Origin: Podocnemis expansa
Lineage: Eukaryota > Chordata > Testudines > Podocnemididae
Length of the DNA: 64,000 bases
Assembly (NCBI GenBank): GCA_007922195.1
Contig: ML681967.1
Coordinates: 11,059,858-11,123,857, forward strand
Reading direction: 5' to 3'
How positions within the stretch are numbered: the stretch's first letter is position 1; each line of letters opens with the position of its first letter. Under the pieces are notes generated by a model. That model worked only from the letters and a program-made list of their open reading frames with translations. It was not told where the DNA came from and did not search any database. The translations under genes were made by a program, and so were the position numbers. Positions 25,677-37,600 of the stretch are shown in pieces.

Positions 25677-26277
25677 CAGGGCTGTAACTAGTCCGGGGGC
25701 GGGCAACCGGGGCATAGCCCCTGGCACCGAATTTTAGAGGATGCCAGGACAGATCTGGCTTCCTGCAGTGGCTGGGAATGGATCCAGCTCCTTGCTGCCC
25801 CAGCCACCTTCTAAAATTTGGCACCTGGGGCTCCCAGTGGCGGCTAGGGACAAACCGGCTTCCCACTGCCAGCTGCAGCTCCTCATCGTTAGGGATGGAT
25901 CTGGATCCCCACCGCCCTCCCACAGCAGCTAGGGACAGAGCCGAATCCCCGCTGCCTTCCTGTGGCAGCTGGGGACGGATCCAGATCCTCAACCCCTTCC
26001 CATGGCAGCTGGGGTGGCAGGAAACTGGATCCATCCCCAGCTGCTGCGGGAAGATAGCAGGAATCCAGGTCTGTCCCTAATCACTGCAGGAAGGCAGTGA
26101 GGATCTGGATCTGTCCCCAGTTGCCGCTGGAAGGCAGCTGAGGATGGATCCGGTTCCCCTGCCTTTCAGTGGCAGCTGGGACTGGATCGGGCCCCAGGCC
26201 AGATTGGGACCCAGGCCAGGGGAGGGCACTTTTCGAGGTGCTTGCCCCAAGCGCCAAAATCTGTAGTTGCAGCCCTG
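25677..26277. mobile_element. GC-rich hAT-like element, most complete copy of its family here
   Basis: The ends CAGGGCTGTAACTAG and GTAGTTGCAGCCCTG are inverted. The flanking octamers GGGGGAGG and GGAGGAGA match 6 of 8. The body is a run of GGATCTGGATC-like phrases. No transposase is encoded. Confidence 0.65.
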
Positions 26278-26829
26278 GGAGGAGATGTTCAGGAGATTGC
26301 ATGCCATCATTTCTGCTTAATGGTTCAGAAACATGGACTGTTTATGCTAGATGCCTCACTAGACATACCACTTCTGCAAGAGATGCTGGTGGAAGATTCT
26401 GAAAATAAAGTGGAAATACAAAATACCAAGCACAGAGGTGCCCGAGCAAGCAGAACTGACACATTTGGAAACTACTATCAGGAAGAGGAGGTTACAATGG
26501 TTCGGCTGTGTCAGGAAAATGGGAGGAGTTCATATTCCCCCAAAATATTTTGTATAGATATTTAGGACAGCTCTAGAAAGCCGAGGCGCCTTTTATGGCA
26601 GGATCATGCCCTGTGCAAAAATGGTATGAAGTCATTCAACACCAGTGTAAAAAGCTGGGAGGAGCAGGCAGAATCCTGTCCAGTCAGGAGGGAACCTCTG
26701 ACACTGGTTATAGCTCAACAAGAAGTGGCTTTGATCCAGGGGATGGAAGCAAAGCGAGAAAGAATCATTTTGTCATCTTGGACTCCAGCTAAGACAACAC
26801 AAGGATCTGTGAAATTTGTTAAAGGTTGT

Positions 26830-26935
26830 AAAAACAACAAGAGTCCTGTGGCACCTTAAAGACTAACACATTTCTTTGGGCATAAGCTTTCATGGGCTCC
26901 AACCCACTTTGTCAGTTCCCCTCTGGAACTTGTGA
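26830..26935 (-). mobile_element. PLE 3' tail, inverted single arm
   Basis: AACAACAAGAGTCCTGTGGC, ACTAACACATTTCTTTG and AAGCTTTCATGGGCTC are the reverse complement of the PLE tail. It is followed by a short TCTGGAACTTG outer end. Confidence 0.7.
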
Positions 26936-28088
26936 AAGGCTGTGTTGTTCTCCAGTTGGTCTTGTCAGTCATCAACAGATTAATCAGGCAGTGCATTTGA
27001 TCAATATTGGGCTAGACAGCTGCCAATGATGTTCAGGAGACCATGTCCCTAACAAGAGGTGGCCCATGCTAAGGAAAAGTTTGAAATTCCCACGAAGGTT
27101 CACTGGTGTTCAGTAGCTTACCAGGCACCTTGCAGTCAGGCAGTGCACATAGCAGCTAATGCACTGGACGGAGACTCTAAAGATGTGGTTTCCAGGCCCA
27201 GATGGGTGATCTGAGGCAAGTTGTTACCCTACGCTGTGCCTTGGTTTCCCCAGTTGTAAAATTATGTTGATCACATTTAAAAAGCGCTTTGAGCCCTACG
27301 GAGGAGCTGATATAGGGCTGGCTATTAGATCTTTTTCCTTTTTCAGAGGTGCTGTTTCATCTTGTCCCTGCTTCAATCCTATGGAACCCAGAGCGTTTCA
27401 AAGCATCTTTCAAACCAGCAACGGGTTCATGTGACCTTTATAGCATATGTGTGACGGAGGTCAGAGCAATGGTTATTTGCTAATGCCAGAATGTCATCTG
27501 TAAGGTCATGCTTTCTCCCAGACTGGACTGTTACTCATCCTAGCTGACATTCCCCTACTCCTAGGGCACTTCTTCAATCGCTTACTTAATGGTTAGTGTT
27601 CAGATTCTGCCAATACCACAAATTCTAACCTCTTCTTGCTATCTGCTCACATCCTATATGATTTTTCTCTTGGTTGGTAGCTTGGACATTGCCATTATAT
27701 TCTTCTGTTCACAGGATGTCTTACAACACACACCTGAATCCCCTAAGGTGTCCCTGGTTTCTGGGGTTCTTTGGAGGAAATGGAACACGTCCAAGAAACC
27801 AGGAAGTCAATCCATGTAAACAAAGTCCTTGAGCATCATTCACAGGGAACAAAATTCTGCACTCCTGTATACCCCCTTGGAAAGCTCTGCTTTCTTTCAC
27901 AGTGTCAAAGACAAGACAGAACACAAAGGTTAGTTGCCAACTGTCAATTCAGTTGTTCTAGATCCAAGTGTAGTATGCCAGGCAGAGTGTAATCAGGCAC
28001 AGCAGGCAAGATGTGTCATTCTGTGTCCGGCGCTGATATCAGTTTGGCTGAGTGTGCGAATGTGTGTGTGAATCTCCAAAGGCATGCT
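26936..28088. other. Intergenic, with a MIR-like SINE
   Basis: 27145-27320 is a plus-strand MIR-like element: TTCCAGGCCCAGATGG, CTGTGCCTTGGTTTCCCC, TTGTAAAATTATG, then AAAAAGCGCTTTGAG. No gene is seen. Confidence 0.55.
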
Positions 28089-28359
28089 CCCTGAGGATTT
28101 TACAAAGGGATAGCCGTGTTAGTCTAGTCCAGTAAAAAAACAACAAGCAGTTGTGTGGCACTTTAAGACTAACAGATTTATTTTTTGCATGAGCTTTCGT
28201 GGGAGAAGATCCCACTTCTTCAGATGCTTCGAAGATGGGTGAACTTACAGAAAGGAATGAAACTAAATGCAAGGGGGTGTAAAACATAGGATCAGGTCAT
28301 GCAGTAACAGCAAATCAGAGCAGTTTACAGGCTCAAAGAATGGGAAGCCTGAAGTCAAA

Positions 28360-28793
28360 TTACCCTTTGTAATGGGAAAAGAATCCATAGTCTCGATTGA
28401 GTCCTGCTTTCACAGAATTTAGCTTGCATATTAATTCGAGTTCAGCTGTTTCTCTTTGGAGTCTTGATGTCCCAGGCACATCTCTAACGACAGTCGTTAA
28501 CAAATCTATCATCGAGTGATCAGGAAGATGGAAGTGCTCAGCAACTGGTTTCTTTGTTCTTTGATTTCTGACATCAGCTCTGTGCTCATTCAGTCTCTTA
28601 GGGAGCAATCGTCCTGTTTGTCCAATATATAAGGTGTTGGGGCATTTCTTGCACATGATGGCATAGACCACATTAGTAGATGAGCAGGTAAATGAGCCTT
28701 TGATGGAGTAGCAGGCTTGATTAGGACCTATGATGGTGTCTGTTGTGCAGATATGTGGGCAGACTTGGCAGCATGGTTTTTTGCAGGGGTGTG
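28360..28793 (-). pseudogene. Inverted GIY-YIG endonuclease copy of the PLE
   Basis: Minus-strand translation gives the CCHH-like linker 'HPCKKPCCQVCPHI', then 'TLYIGQTGRLLPKRLNEHR' and 'LELICKLNSVKAGLNRDYG', nearly identical to the plus-strand copy at 29360-30103. It has no RT in front of it, so it is a by-product of the inverted arm. Differences include 'LPDHSMIDLLTTVV' here against 'LPNHSMMDLLTAVV' in the other copy. Confidence 0.9.
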
Positions 28794-28796
28794 TGC

Positions 28797-29340
28797 TAGA
28801 AGAACCATCCCAGATGATGACACAGCACAGCTCGTGACTGAACTTTGCGACTTTGTACTCACCCACAACCACTTCAGATTTGAGGATCATTTATATCTCC
28901 AAATCAGTGGCACTGCTATGGGCACCCGCACGGCCCCACAATATGCCAACATCTTTATGGGTGACTTAGAACGACATTTCCTCAAGTCTCATCCCAAGAC
29001 ACCTCTTCTTTACCTGCGCTACATCGATGACATCTTTATCATCTGGACACACGGCAGGGATGCTCTTGAAGATTTTCACAGAGATTTCAATAATTTCCAC
29101 GACACCATCAAATTGAGCCTGGAACACTCCACACAGGAGATCCACTTTCTTGACACTACAGTACAAATCAGGGATAGACATATCACCACCACCCTATACC
29201 GAAAACCTACTGATCGGTATAGTTACCTATATCCTTCGAGCTTCCATCCTAAACACACCACACGATCCATTGTCTACAGCCAAGCCCTAAGATATAACCG
29301 CATCTGCTCTGATCCCCTCAGACAGAGACAGACATCTTGA
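28797..29340 (+). pseudogene. PLE reverse transcriptase, N-terminally truncated
   Basis: The translation has 'LQISGTAMGTRTAPQYANIF', the catalytic 'RYIDDIFIIW' (YxDD box) and 'IHFLDTTVQ', which identify the palm and thumb of a Penelope RT. The first RT motifs are missing because the body starts at the inverted-arm junction near 28796. The frame ends at a TGA near 29340. A one-base shift there restores the reading into the downstream linker, so RT and endonuclease were once one ORF. Confidence 0.9.
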
Positions 29341-29359
29341 GGATCTCTATCAAGCATTC

Positions 29360-30103
29360 TTGAAACTACAGTACCCACCTGGGGAAGTAAGAAAACAAAT
29401 TGACAGAGCTAGACGGGTTCCCCGAAGTCATCTACTACAGGAGAGACCCAAGAAAGAAAGCAACAGAACACCACTAGTCACCACATACAATCCTCAAGTC
29501 AGACCTCTGCAAAAGATCATTAAGGACCTACAGCCTATTCTAAAAGATGATCCCTCTCTCTCTCAAGCATTAGGAGACAGACCACTCCTTGCTTATATGC
29601 AGCCCCCTAATCTTAAACAGATACTCACCAGCAACTACAGATCTAACAACAAGAACATTGAAGCAGGCACACACCCCTGCAAAAAACCATGCTGCCAAGT
29701 CTGCCCACATATCTACACAACAGACACCATCATAGGTCCTAATCAAGCCTGCTACTCCATCAAAGGCTCATTTACCTGCTCATCTACTAATGTGGTCTAT
29801 GCCATCATGTGCAAGAAATGCCCCAACACCTTATATATTGGACAAACAGGACGATTGCTCCCTAAGAGACTGAATGAGCACAGAGCTGATGTCAGAAATC
29901 AAAGAACAAAGAAACCAGTTGCTGAGCACTTCCATCTTCCTAATCACTCAATGATGGATTTGTTAACGGCTGTCGTTAGAGATGTGCCTGGGACATCAAG
30001 ACTCCAAAGAGAAACAGCTGAACTCGAATTAATATGCAAGCTAAATTCTGTGAAAGCTGGACTCAATCGAGATTATGGGTTCTTTTCCCATTACAAAGGG
30101 TAA
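29360..30103 (+). pseudogene. PLE linker and GIY-YIG endonuclease
   Basis: About 247 codons. The N-terminal part is the RT-endonuclease linker ('RKQIDRARRVPRSHLLQ', 'LLAYMQPPNLKQIL'), followed by the Cys-rich 'CKKPCCQVCPHI' and a GIY-YIG domain ('VVYAIMCKKCPNTLYIGQTG', 'LPKRLNEHR', 'LELICKLNSVKAGLNRDYG'). In Penelope elements this nuclease nicks the target for reverse transcription. The module is uninterrupted, but the frame is shifted relative to the RT. Confidence 0.92.
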
Positions 30104-30341
30104 TTTGACTTCAGGCTTCCCATTCTTTGAGCCTGTAAACTGCTCTGATTTGCTGTTACTGCATGACCTGATCCTATGTTTTACACCCCCTTGCATTTAG
30201 TTTCATTCCCTTCTGTAAGTTCACCCATCTTCGAAGCATCTGAAGAAGTGGGATCTTCTCTCACGAAAGCTCATGCAAAAAATAAATCTGTTAGTCTTAA
30301 AGTGCCACACAACTGCTTGTTGTTTTTTTTCCCTGAGGATT

Positions 30342-31383
30342 ACCTCTGGCTCAAATCTCTAGTGGGGGTTCAGTTAGCCCAGTGATTTGGAGCCTAGGCG
30401 TACCCTGTGTGCAACAGGTAAACTGAGGCAACACTCATGCTAGAAGAAACCAAGACAACCACGTATTGTTGTGGAAATGAAGGTGTCAGGCTAGGCTTTA
30501 TTGCAACATAGCATGATGGCAAACAATCAATATCAACAGATTTGTTGGCAGCATTGGTGCTCTCAGTACAACAGAACAGCTCAACTTACAGCAGGACTTG
30601 CTGTTACCCTCTTTGGCTACAGAAATATTGGGCTCCAGGGCTCCTGTTCTTATACCCTGCTCGGACCTACTGACTCAGCCCCCTTCGTGATCCAAATTTA
30701 CCTCAGTTGGTCCCCGTACCCCTTTTTTGATACCATAGATCCACACATCATTGGCTATCTCCATCCATCAAGGTGTCATGTCTTGACCAAAACCCTACCT
30801 TTGCATGGGTTACATATGTAATATCTCCCTATCTCTTTCACATTATTCTTTGGCATGAGATCGACTCAACACCTCCCGCCTTTCAAGTACTTTCCCATTT
30901 TTCATACTTATTACAAATTCAGCCTGTTTCTTACCAATTTTAGTAAAGTTGAACTTTCACGACTTGTGACTTGTCAGTACCTTCAGTTCAGGCCCACTGT
31001 ACATTCCGTTCTAGCCTGCCGTTGGAGTACTTTGTTAGGCCTTGAGCCAACACCTGGGCATTTCTACTCATTTTTCGGTGCAAGGTTAGGCTCCAGTTTA
31101 GTGAAGACCTTAAATCCATGAATCACTTTAAGCACACAGGTGATGCCAACTACTTTAACTTTTGGCTGTCTGTTCAGGGCTGGCTCAAGAGGCTTGTGGC
31201 GCCCCAAGCCAGCTTTTGTTTTCATGCCCCTTCACTCCAGGGCAGAGGGGTGGCGACAATTAATGGATGGGCAAGAAAATCAACACAAATTAGTCAGATA
31301 GAAGCTATATTGGATTCCATTTATGTTAGTACTGTATATGGACCTTAATTTCCCCTTGCCCCCATCCACTGTTCAGAGGTGTC
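30342..31383. other. 3' flank of CYP1A, possibly with an LTR-like stretch
   Basis: It lies directly downstream of the CYP1A stop. On the minus strand an AATAAA is at 30497-30502, about 0.9 kb past the stop, and could serve as a poly(A) signal. 31176 has a CAGGGCTGGCTCAAG hAT-like end. The region 30400-30900 has an LTR-like look (poly(A) motif, CT-rich stretches), but no ends or duplication were found. Confidence 0.35.
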
Positions 31384-31687
31384 TCACTCTGAACACTGGA
31401 CTGGGAAGCGCTGCCTAGCCTGGAAGCATTCACATCTCTTGCACTTCATCATCAGTCCATAATGAGGAGTCATGTCCACATCTCCACCAGGAACACTGAA
31501 CTCCAGTTGCTGGAGCAGGGTGGTCAAGAAGAGGAAGAGCTCCCACCTGGCAATGACCTCACCAATGCACCTCCTCTTCCCCAAGCCAAAGATCAGCACC
31601 TTCTCACACTTTGCCTTGTTTATTTCAGTCCCGCCAGCACTGAGAAAACGCTCGGGGTCAAAAGTGAAGGGGTCTTTCCAGAGCTTT
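31384..31687 (-). CDS. CYP1A: CYP1A exon 7 (heme-binding exon and stop)
   Basis: The acceptor is a T-rich tract ending GTTGTAG. The first base completes the Glu codon begun in exon 6. The translation '[19 protein letters not shown]' leads to '[14 protein letters not shown]', matching FxxGxRxCxG with the heme-ligand Cys, then '[17 protein letters not shown]', '[18 protein letters not shown]' and a TGA at 31384-31386. The exon is intact in this sequence. Confidence 0.96.
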
Positions 31688-34600
31688 CTACAACAAAAAA
31701 AATCATCTCCTGAATCTTCTGTTCTGTCTCTTCCTGAAGATGGGGTGCAGGAAAGTAGGGAACGCAGCTCAAGTGGTTGTCAGGAATAGATTCAGAACTG
31801 GGCCTTGGACACATTACTGTTGCCTTTAGCATCAGCACCCCTTCACCTTGGTCATTCAGGAATGCCTTTTCCATTCAAAATAACCCATCAAAAGCCAATG
31901 GGCCAATTCAATCTCTGCCATAAGGCCTTGATATTATTGGTTGGCTTTTGCACTGAAGCCTGAGGTGTCAGATCCCTTGGAAAGGTGTTTTTAAGCCTCT
32001 CTCAAGTTTCAGTTAATGTTCTCATTACCCACTAATGTCTAACGCTTTTCTAACTCCAGTTAAGCCCTTACCTTACTAGCATCTGGTGGCAATGAATTCC
32101 AAAGGACTATTGTGTATTTCATAGAATCGAAGGCCAGTCTGACCTCATTTATAACAAAGGCCTTAGAACTTCCCTTAATCAATTCCTGTTTGAGCTACAG
32201 CATATCTTACACATAAACATCCAATCTAGCTTTATAAATTGCCAGTGATAGGGAATCCACCATAACCTTTCGTAAACTGTTCAAATGATTTATTACCCTG
32301 ACTGTTAAAAATTTGCACCTGACTTCCAGCTGGAATGCATCTAGTTTCAGCTTCCAGCCCAAGGATCTTGTTATACCTTTGCCTGCTAGATTATAGAGCC
32401 ATCTCTTATCCAATTTCTGCTCCCCAGACCTCTGATCAGTTTGAAATTTGCTGCTTTCTGATGCTATTGAATATCCCCTTCTCCTTCTAAGAAGGTAAAT
32501 AGATGTACTCTAGACCAATCATTATTCTGTACACTCTGCCCTGTCCTCTGCTGTTCAGCAGCCCTCTACAGCAGTGGTTCTCAACCTTTTGCGGATTGTG
32601 ACACGCTTGGTGGTGTGTCATGACCCTCCAGGACATAGCAGCTCACCTCCCACAGGCTGAATCCAGCCATTCTTCTTCAAGCGCTGCTCACATCATTCAT
32701 TTCTAGGTATGTATGTGCCGCAGTGAACGATTGGCTGGAAACTTTCAGCCTTAGCCTGGCAGAGCAGGGTCAGCGGACAATGCCCCCTCTGGCTGCTCCC
32801 ACATCTATATCTAAATGGCCCTGAATTTGATCCCCCTCAGTTCCTTTTTCCACCCTCAGCAACAGTTACCCAACAGCCCACTCCTTGCAGCTACTGCAAG
32901 TCCCTGTCTATTACAATCATTTATGAGTCGTCTGTTCACATTAGATCTATTTGTGGGTATCATTCCACTGTGAGCTGGTGCTTCTACTGAGTCTTCCCAA
33001 CCAGAACCAGAACACCACTCCAGACTATCGTCTGCCATGTCAGGGTTCAAGACCTGCACAAGCTGCGGCAAGGCCTTCCTGAGGGACAACCCCCACGAGA
33101 AGTGTCTAAAATTCCTTGGTGAGTCCCATCAGGGAACTCAGTACTCTATCTGTCAGTCCTTCAAACCATGGACCTTGAAGGACAGAGAGCAGAGGTGCCG
33201 TATGTTGGCCTTGGAGCAAGTGCGGCAGCCTACCTCTGGTACATTGGGGTCTCCTGTGGAGCCGGCATCGTGTGCCAAGTTGTCACCGGGGCTCCCTTAG
33301 CACCACTCCTCAGAGGAGTGCAGGAAATCATGCACGGCATACACTTCGGCGCCGGAGCACCGGCGCTGCTCCAGCTCTCCTTGGCCAGCCCCTGTGTGGG
33401 ACAAGGGCCCTGAACACATCATGGTATTGTCCACGCCAGAGGCCTTTGAAGTCGTGAACACTCACCTATTGCTACCCACTCCCACACCGCCTGGACCACC
33501 AAAGCCCTGAGGAAAACTAGCCTTCCTCTTGAGGTAGTGGGCCACTTTGGAATGGCACCAGTCACCATTCACCCCGGTGCCACAAGCTTCCCCACGCCAT
33601 GCGTTATGAGAGGTTGAAGAGGGCCTGGGAGCCTCTCCTTCCCCGGAAGCCTCCACTTTAACTGACACTAAATGGGGCCGAAAATTTAAGCACCTTCATA
33701 AGTGGTCCCCTTCCCCTTGGCACCATAGCACCCAGGGCTGGCGCTACACGGTAAGCAGCCCCTGCGTAACAGGAGTGCACCGGCATTTTGAGGGGTGTCA
33801 AAAAGGGACAGCGCCGTGGCGCTCCCCTGATGACGTCACTCATCAGCACCGGCATCGCTCTGCTGTGGGGCGGCACCACGATCCCCAGTGCCAGCCCTGG
33901 TAGCACCACACTAGTGCTGAGGCAATACCAACTTTTACAATGCCGGGCTCCCCTTCTCAGCACCATGAAAGAGTCTGAGAGCCAGCACCTCAGGACTGAC
34001 CCCTCAGTGAAGGGCTGCCAGCATCTAGTCCTCCCCAGTACCACCCTCACAGTTGGTCCCCTTCATCTGGGGCCTCTGATGGGGAGCCCTCTCGCAGCGC
34101 CGCTGAGCCAAGGGGCAGCACCCTCCAGCACCAAGCCAGTCATCTTCCCCAGACGAATCAGTGAATCCCATGCCAGGGTCATATAGAGAGGACCCTAGCA
34201 CACATTGCCTATGTCTACGCTACAGAGCTTGGTTAAACTGGCTTAATAAAGTCTATTTTAAGCCATCTTAAAGTAGACCTTATTAAGCCGGCTTAGCACG
34301 TCCACACGCAAATGCCAGGAGTCTGCCCTCGTCCACACTGGCAGCTGCTAGGTCTCCATAGGAGTGGTGCATTGTGGGTACCTGGCCCACAGTGCACCAC
34401 AGCAGAGGTGCCCCTCTCTCCTGGCGATTCCTTTACTACAGGAAGTGAGTGACCACACCGCCCTCCACACTGTGTGTGGTAACAGGGGGCCCATGGAGGT
34501 CAGGGAGCCTGACGCAGCCCAGCGATGTGCCAGCGCAGCACTCCACACCCTCCCTGTGTTGCCTTGACTCCTCTGGCTCTGCAACAGTGGTGCAGGGCAA

Positions 34601-37600
34601 CTGCCAGCGCAGGGGCAGGGCGCAGCCGTAGTTAAGACTTAAACACCAGGAAACAGCACCTAGAGCAAGGTGAAGTCAAATCACCGTTATAATGGGGGAA
34701 AAAGAAATCCATAGTCAGGATTTAATCCTGCGTTCACACAATTTAATCTAAAAGAAATACCAACTTTCTTTCTTTCTTTCCATGTGCTGTTTCCCAGTGT
34801 TTGAATCTTACCAACTGCTTTGATTTGCTGTTAGAGTGTGACCTGATCCTATGTTTTACACTCCCTTGCATTTATTTCCTACCATTCTGCAAATTCCCCC
34901 ATCTTCAAAGTGTCTGATGAAGTGGGATTTTCTCCCATGAAAGCTCATCCAATAAATAAATTTGTGAGTCTTAAACAGTGCCTCCGGCCTCCTAGCTTGT
35001 TTTACAACAATATCAGAAGAGTCCTTTGAGAAGGGGAGACACACAGGGTTGGGTGGAGAGGGGGAGAGATAGGCAGGGTTGGCTGAGAAGGGCAAGGGGG
35101 AAGACACATGGATTTGGGCAGAGAAGGGGGAGACACCCAAGATAGGGCAGAGAAGGGCAAGGGGGAGACACATGGGTTTGGGCAGAGAAGGAGTGAGCCC
35201 AGCAGGGTCGGGCTGAGAACGGGGGAAACAGGCAGGGTTGGGTTAAGAACTGGGGAGACATGTGGGGTCCAGCTGAGAACAGGAGACATGTGGGGGTCAG
35301 GCTGAGATGCGGGGGTCAGGCTGAGATGCTGGGGTCGGGCTGAGATGCGGGGAGATATCGGGGTTGGGCTGAGATGCAGGAAGATGCCAGGGTCAGGCTG
35401 AGATGCGGGGGTCAGGCTGATACACCGGGGTTGGGCTGAGATGCAGGGAGATGCTGGAGTCAGGCTGAGGTGTGGGAAGATACCAGGGTTGGGCTGAGAT
35501 GCCAGGTTGGGCTGAGACGCTAGGTCAGGCTGAGACGCCAGGGTCGGGCTGAGATGCGAGCAGATGCCAGGGTCGGGCTGAGATGTGAGGAGATGCCAGA
35601 TTGGGCAGAGATGCGGGAAGATGCTGGGATTGGGCTGAGATGCAGGAAGATGCTAGGGTCGGGCTGATATAAGGAAAGATGCTGGGGTTAGGCTGAGATG
35701 CTGGGGTCGGGCTGAGATCCAGGGAGATGTTGGGGTCAGACTGAGATGGGAAGATGCTGGGATTGGGCTAATGTAAGGGGAGATGCCGGGGTTGGCCTGA
35801 GATGTGGGGAGATGCTGGAGTCGGGCTGAGATGCTAGGGTCGGGCTGAGACGCAGGGAGATGCCGGGTTGCGCTGAGATGCGGGAAGATGCCGGGGTCAG
35901 GCTGATCTGAGGGGAGATGCCAGGGTTGGGCTGAGATGCGGGGAGATACCAGGGTCAGGCTGATATGATGGGAGATGCTGGGGTCAGGCTCAGATGCGGG
36001 GAGATGCCAGGTCAGACTGAGATGCCAAGGTTGGGCTGAGATGCAGGAAGATGCCAGGGTTGGGCTGAGATGCTGGGGTGGGGCTGAGGTGTGGGAAGAT
36101 GCCAGGGTCAGGCTGATGTGAGGGGAGATTCCAGGGTTGGACTGAGATGTGGGAAGATGCCAGGGTCAGGCTGAAATGCTGGGGTCAGGCTGATATGCAG
36201 GGAGATGCTGGGGTTGGGCTGAGATGGCAGGGTCGGGCTGAGAACAGGGGAGATGCCAAATCAGTCGGGGAACATGGGGACTTCAGCTGTGTTGCACACA
36301 GCTGGGAATGCTCCCAGCTGTGTTGTGCCTTCTAGCCAGCCTCCATCCCCACGTTTTCTGTGGTTAGGAGGCTGTAAACTGTAAAGTTGACTTTATAAAT
36401 AGAAGTTATAAAGTCGACTTTAGTGATGGGGAAATTTGACTTTATTCCCCTACAATGTAGACAGTGCTTTATTTAAGTTGCCTTAAGGGCCCTTAAGTCG
36501 ACTTAAACACACAGTGTAGACGTAGCCATTTTGACCTCCTTTACCGGATGACAGCACACTTGGGCTTGGGGGTCGAGCCCCTCAGGGGGGACTGGGACTC
36601 CCTTTTTGACTTGGGGTTTACAGCCTCTCCAGCCGCAATTGCAGTGCCCACACATGACAGCATGCTTGACCTTGCCAGGGCATGCTAGCAGACCCCCACC
36701 TCCATCCTGCCAGTCTCCGAGGTGGCTGGCCATAAGTACCAGGCTCCCTCAGCAAATTTTCCCTTCTTAGTGGAGGATCTGGATCTGGTACCAAGCTACC
36801 AGCTGGTGGAGGCTGCCCACAGATGGGAGGGACGGGGCTGTCCAAACACACTCCCAAGTTCTAGGAAGGCTAGGAGGCTTGACCTCCTGGGATGGAAGGC
36901 ATATTCAACTCCAGCCTTCCAGCTCAGAATTGCTAACCACCAGGCACCAGTTAGTAAACATACATTGGACCTTTGGGAGTCCATGAGGCGCTTCCAAAGC
37001 CTCCTTCCCCAGGAACACCTCGACTACTATGACTCGGTAATAGAGGAGGGCATGTTGGCCTCCCATGATCCACTCACGGCGGCCTGGGACACCTCGGACA
37101 TGGTGAGCCACGGCATCGCTTCAACCATGGTAAAGTGCCGTGTGGCCTGGCTTCAGGAATCCAGCCTATCCCAAGACCTACAGCTGGCTATACAGGATCT
37201 CCCCTTTGAGGGGCAGTTGCTCTTTGCCAGGGCCAACGACTCCCTGCTGCATGGCAGCAGAGAGCCTAGGATGGCCCTCAGAGATCTGGGCATGTACACG
37301 CCACAGGTGCCCAGACAACCACCCAACCCTCAGCAGCGACTTTGAACACCCAGGGTAAGGGGCCCATTACAGGCCCTCCCCACACTGTACCAGGGAAGGG
37401 CAACCCCAGTGGGGTCTTTGTATCCCTCCACCATCCACGGCCCCTCACAAAGGTGGACAAATATCCCCAAATCAGTCACTACCTCCCTATTTCCTCATGG
37501 ACCACTTCACAGCTGGCCTTGGGCTTTTTGGATGGCACCCTACGATCGCTTTCACTCAAACCGCCCCTCACAGTCCATCTCAGGATCCTTCTTTCTCCCC

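Larger units (their letters stand above)
28100..30330 (+). mobile_element. Penelope-like retroelement with inverted 5' partial copy
   Basis: The element is bounded by a perfect 11-bp target duplication, CCCTGAGGATT (28089-28099 and 30331-30341). The left arm, 28100-28796, is an inverted copy of the 3' part (about 29666-30330). The main body then reads reverse transcriptase (28797-29340), linker and GIY-YIG endonuclease (29360-30103). Arms differ by only a few bases, and the duplication is exact, so the insertion is fairly recent. The body lacks the N-terminal RT region, and one frameshift near 29320-29345 separates RT from linker. Penelope elements are known for such head-inverted copies. Confidence 0.93.
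34207..36527. mobile_element. Harbinger-like element carrying a minisatellite and PLE tail
   Basis: The left end is GCCTATGTCTACGCTACAG and the right end CAGTGTAGACGTAGCC, inverted repeats. The 3-bp target ATT is duplicated (34204-34206 and 36528-36530). The second DIRS copy at about 62112-62124 reads GGCACATTTTGACC without interruption, an empty-site match. Inner arms are also inverted: TTAAGCCATCTTAAAG and similar on the left, GTCGACTTTA on the right. No transposase ORF was recognised in the 2.3 kb. Confidence 0.85.

Noticed and set aside
28717..29340. RT-like ORF as a possible telomerase-related host gene
   Set aside because: The linked GIY-YIG module, inverted arm and target duplication show it is a Penelope-like element.
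31176..31240. Second hAT pairing with 21676
   Set aside because: Both carry a CAGGGC(C/T)GGCTCAAG-like end, but no partner end or duplication was found, so no full element is claimed.
34990..36260. CRISPR-like array
   Set aside because: Units are contiguous, variable in length and without spacers; it is a minisatellite in a vertebrate genome.
36722..37345. 207-codon ORF as a possible host gene
   Set aside because: Its conserved segments match a second DIRS copy at 62366-62587, and it lies between DIRS terminal repeats; it is a gag fragment.
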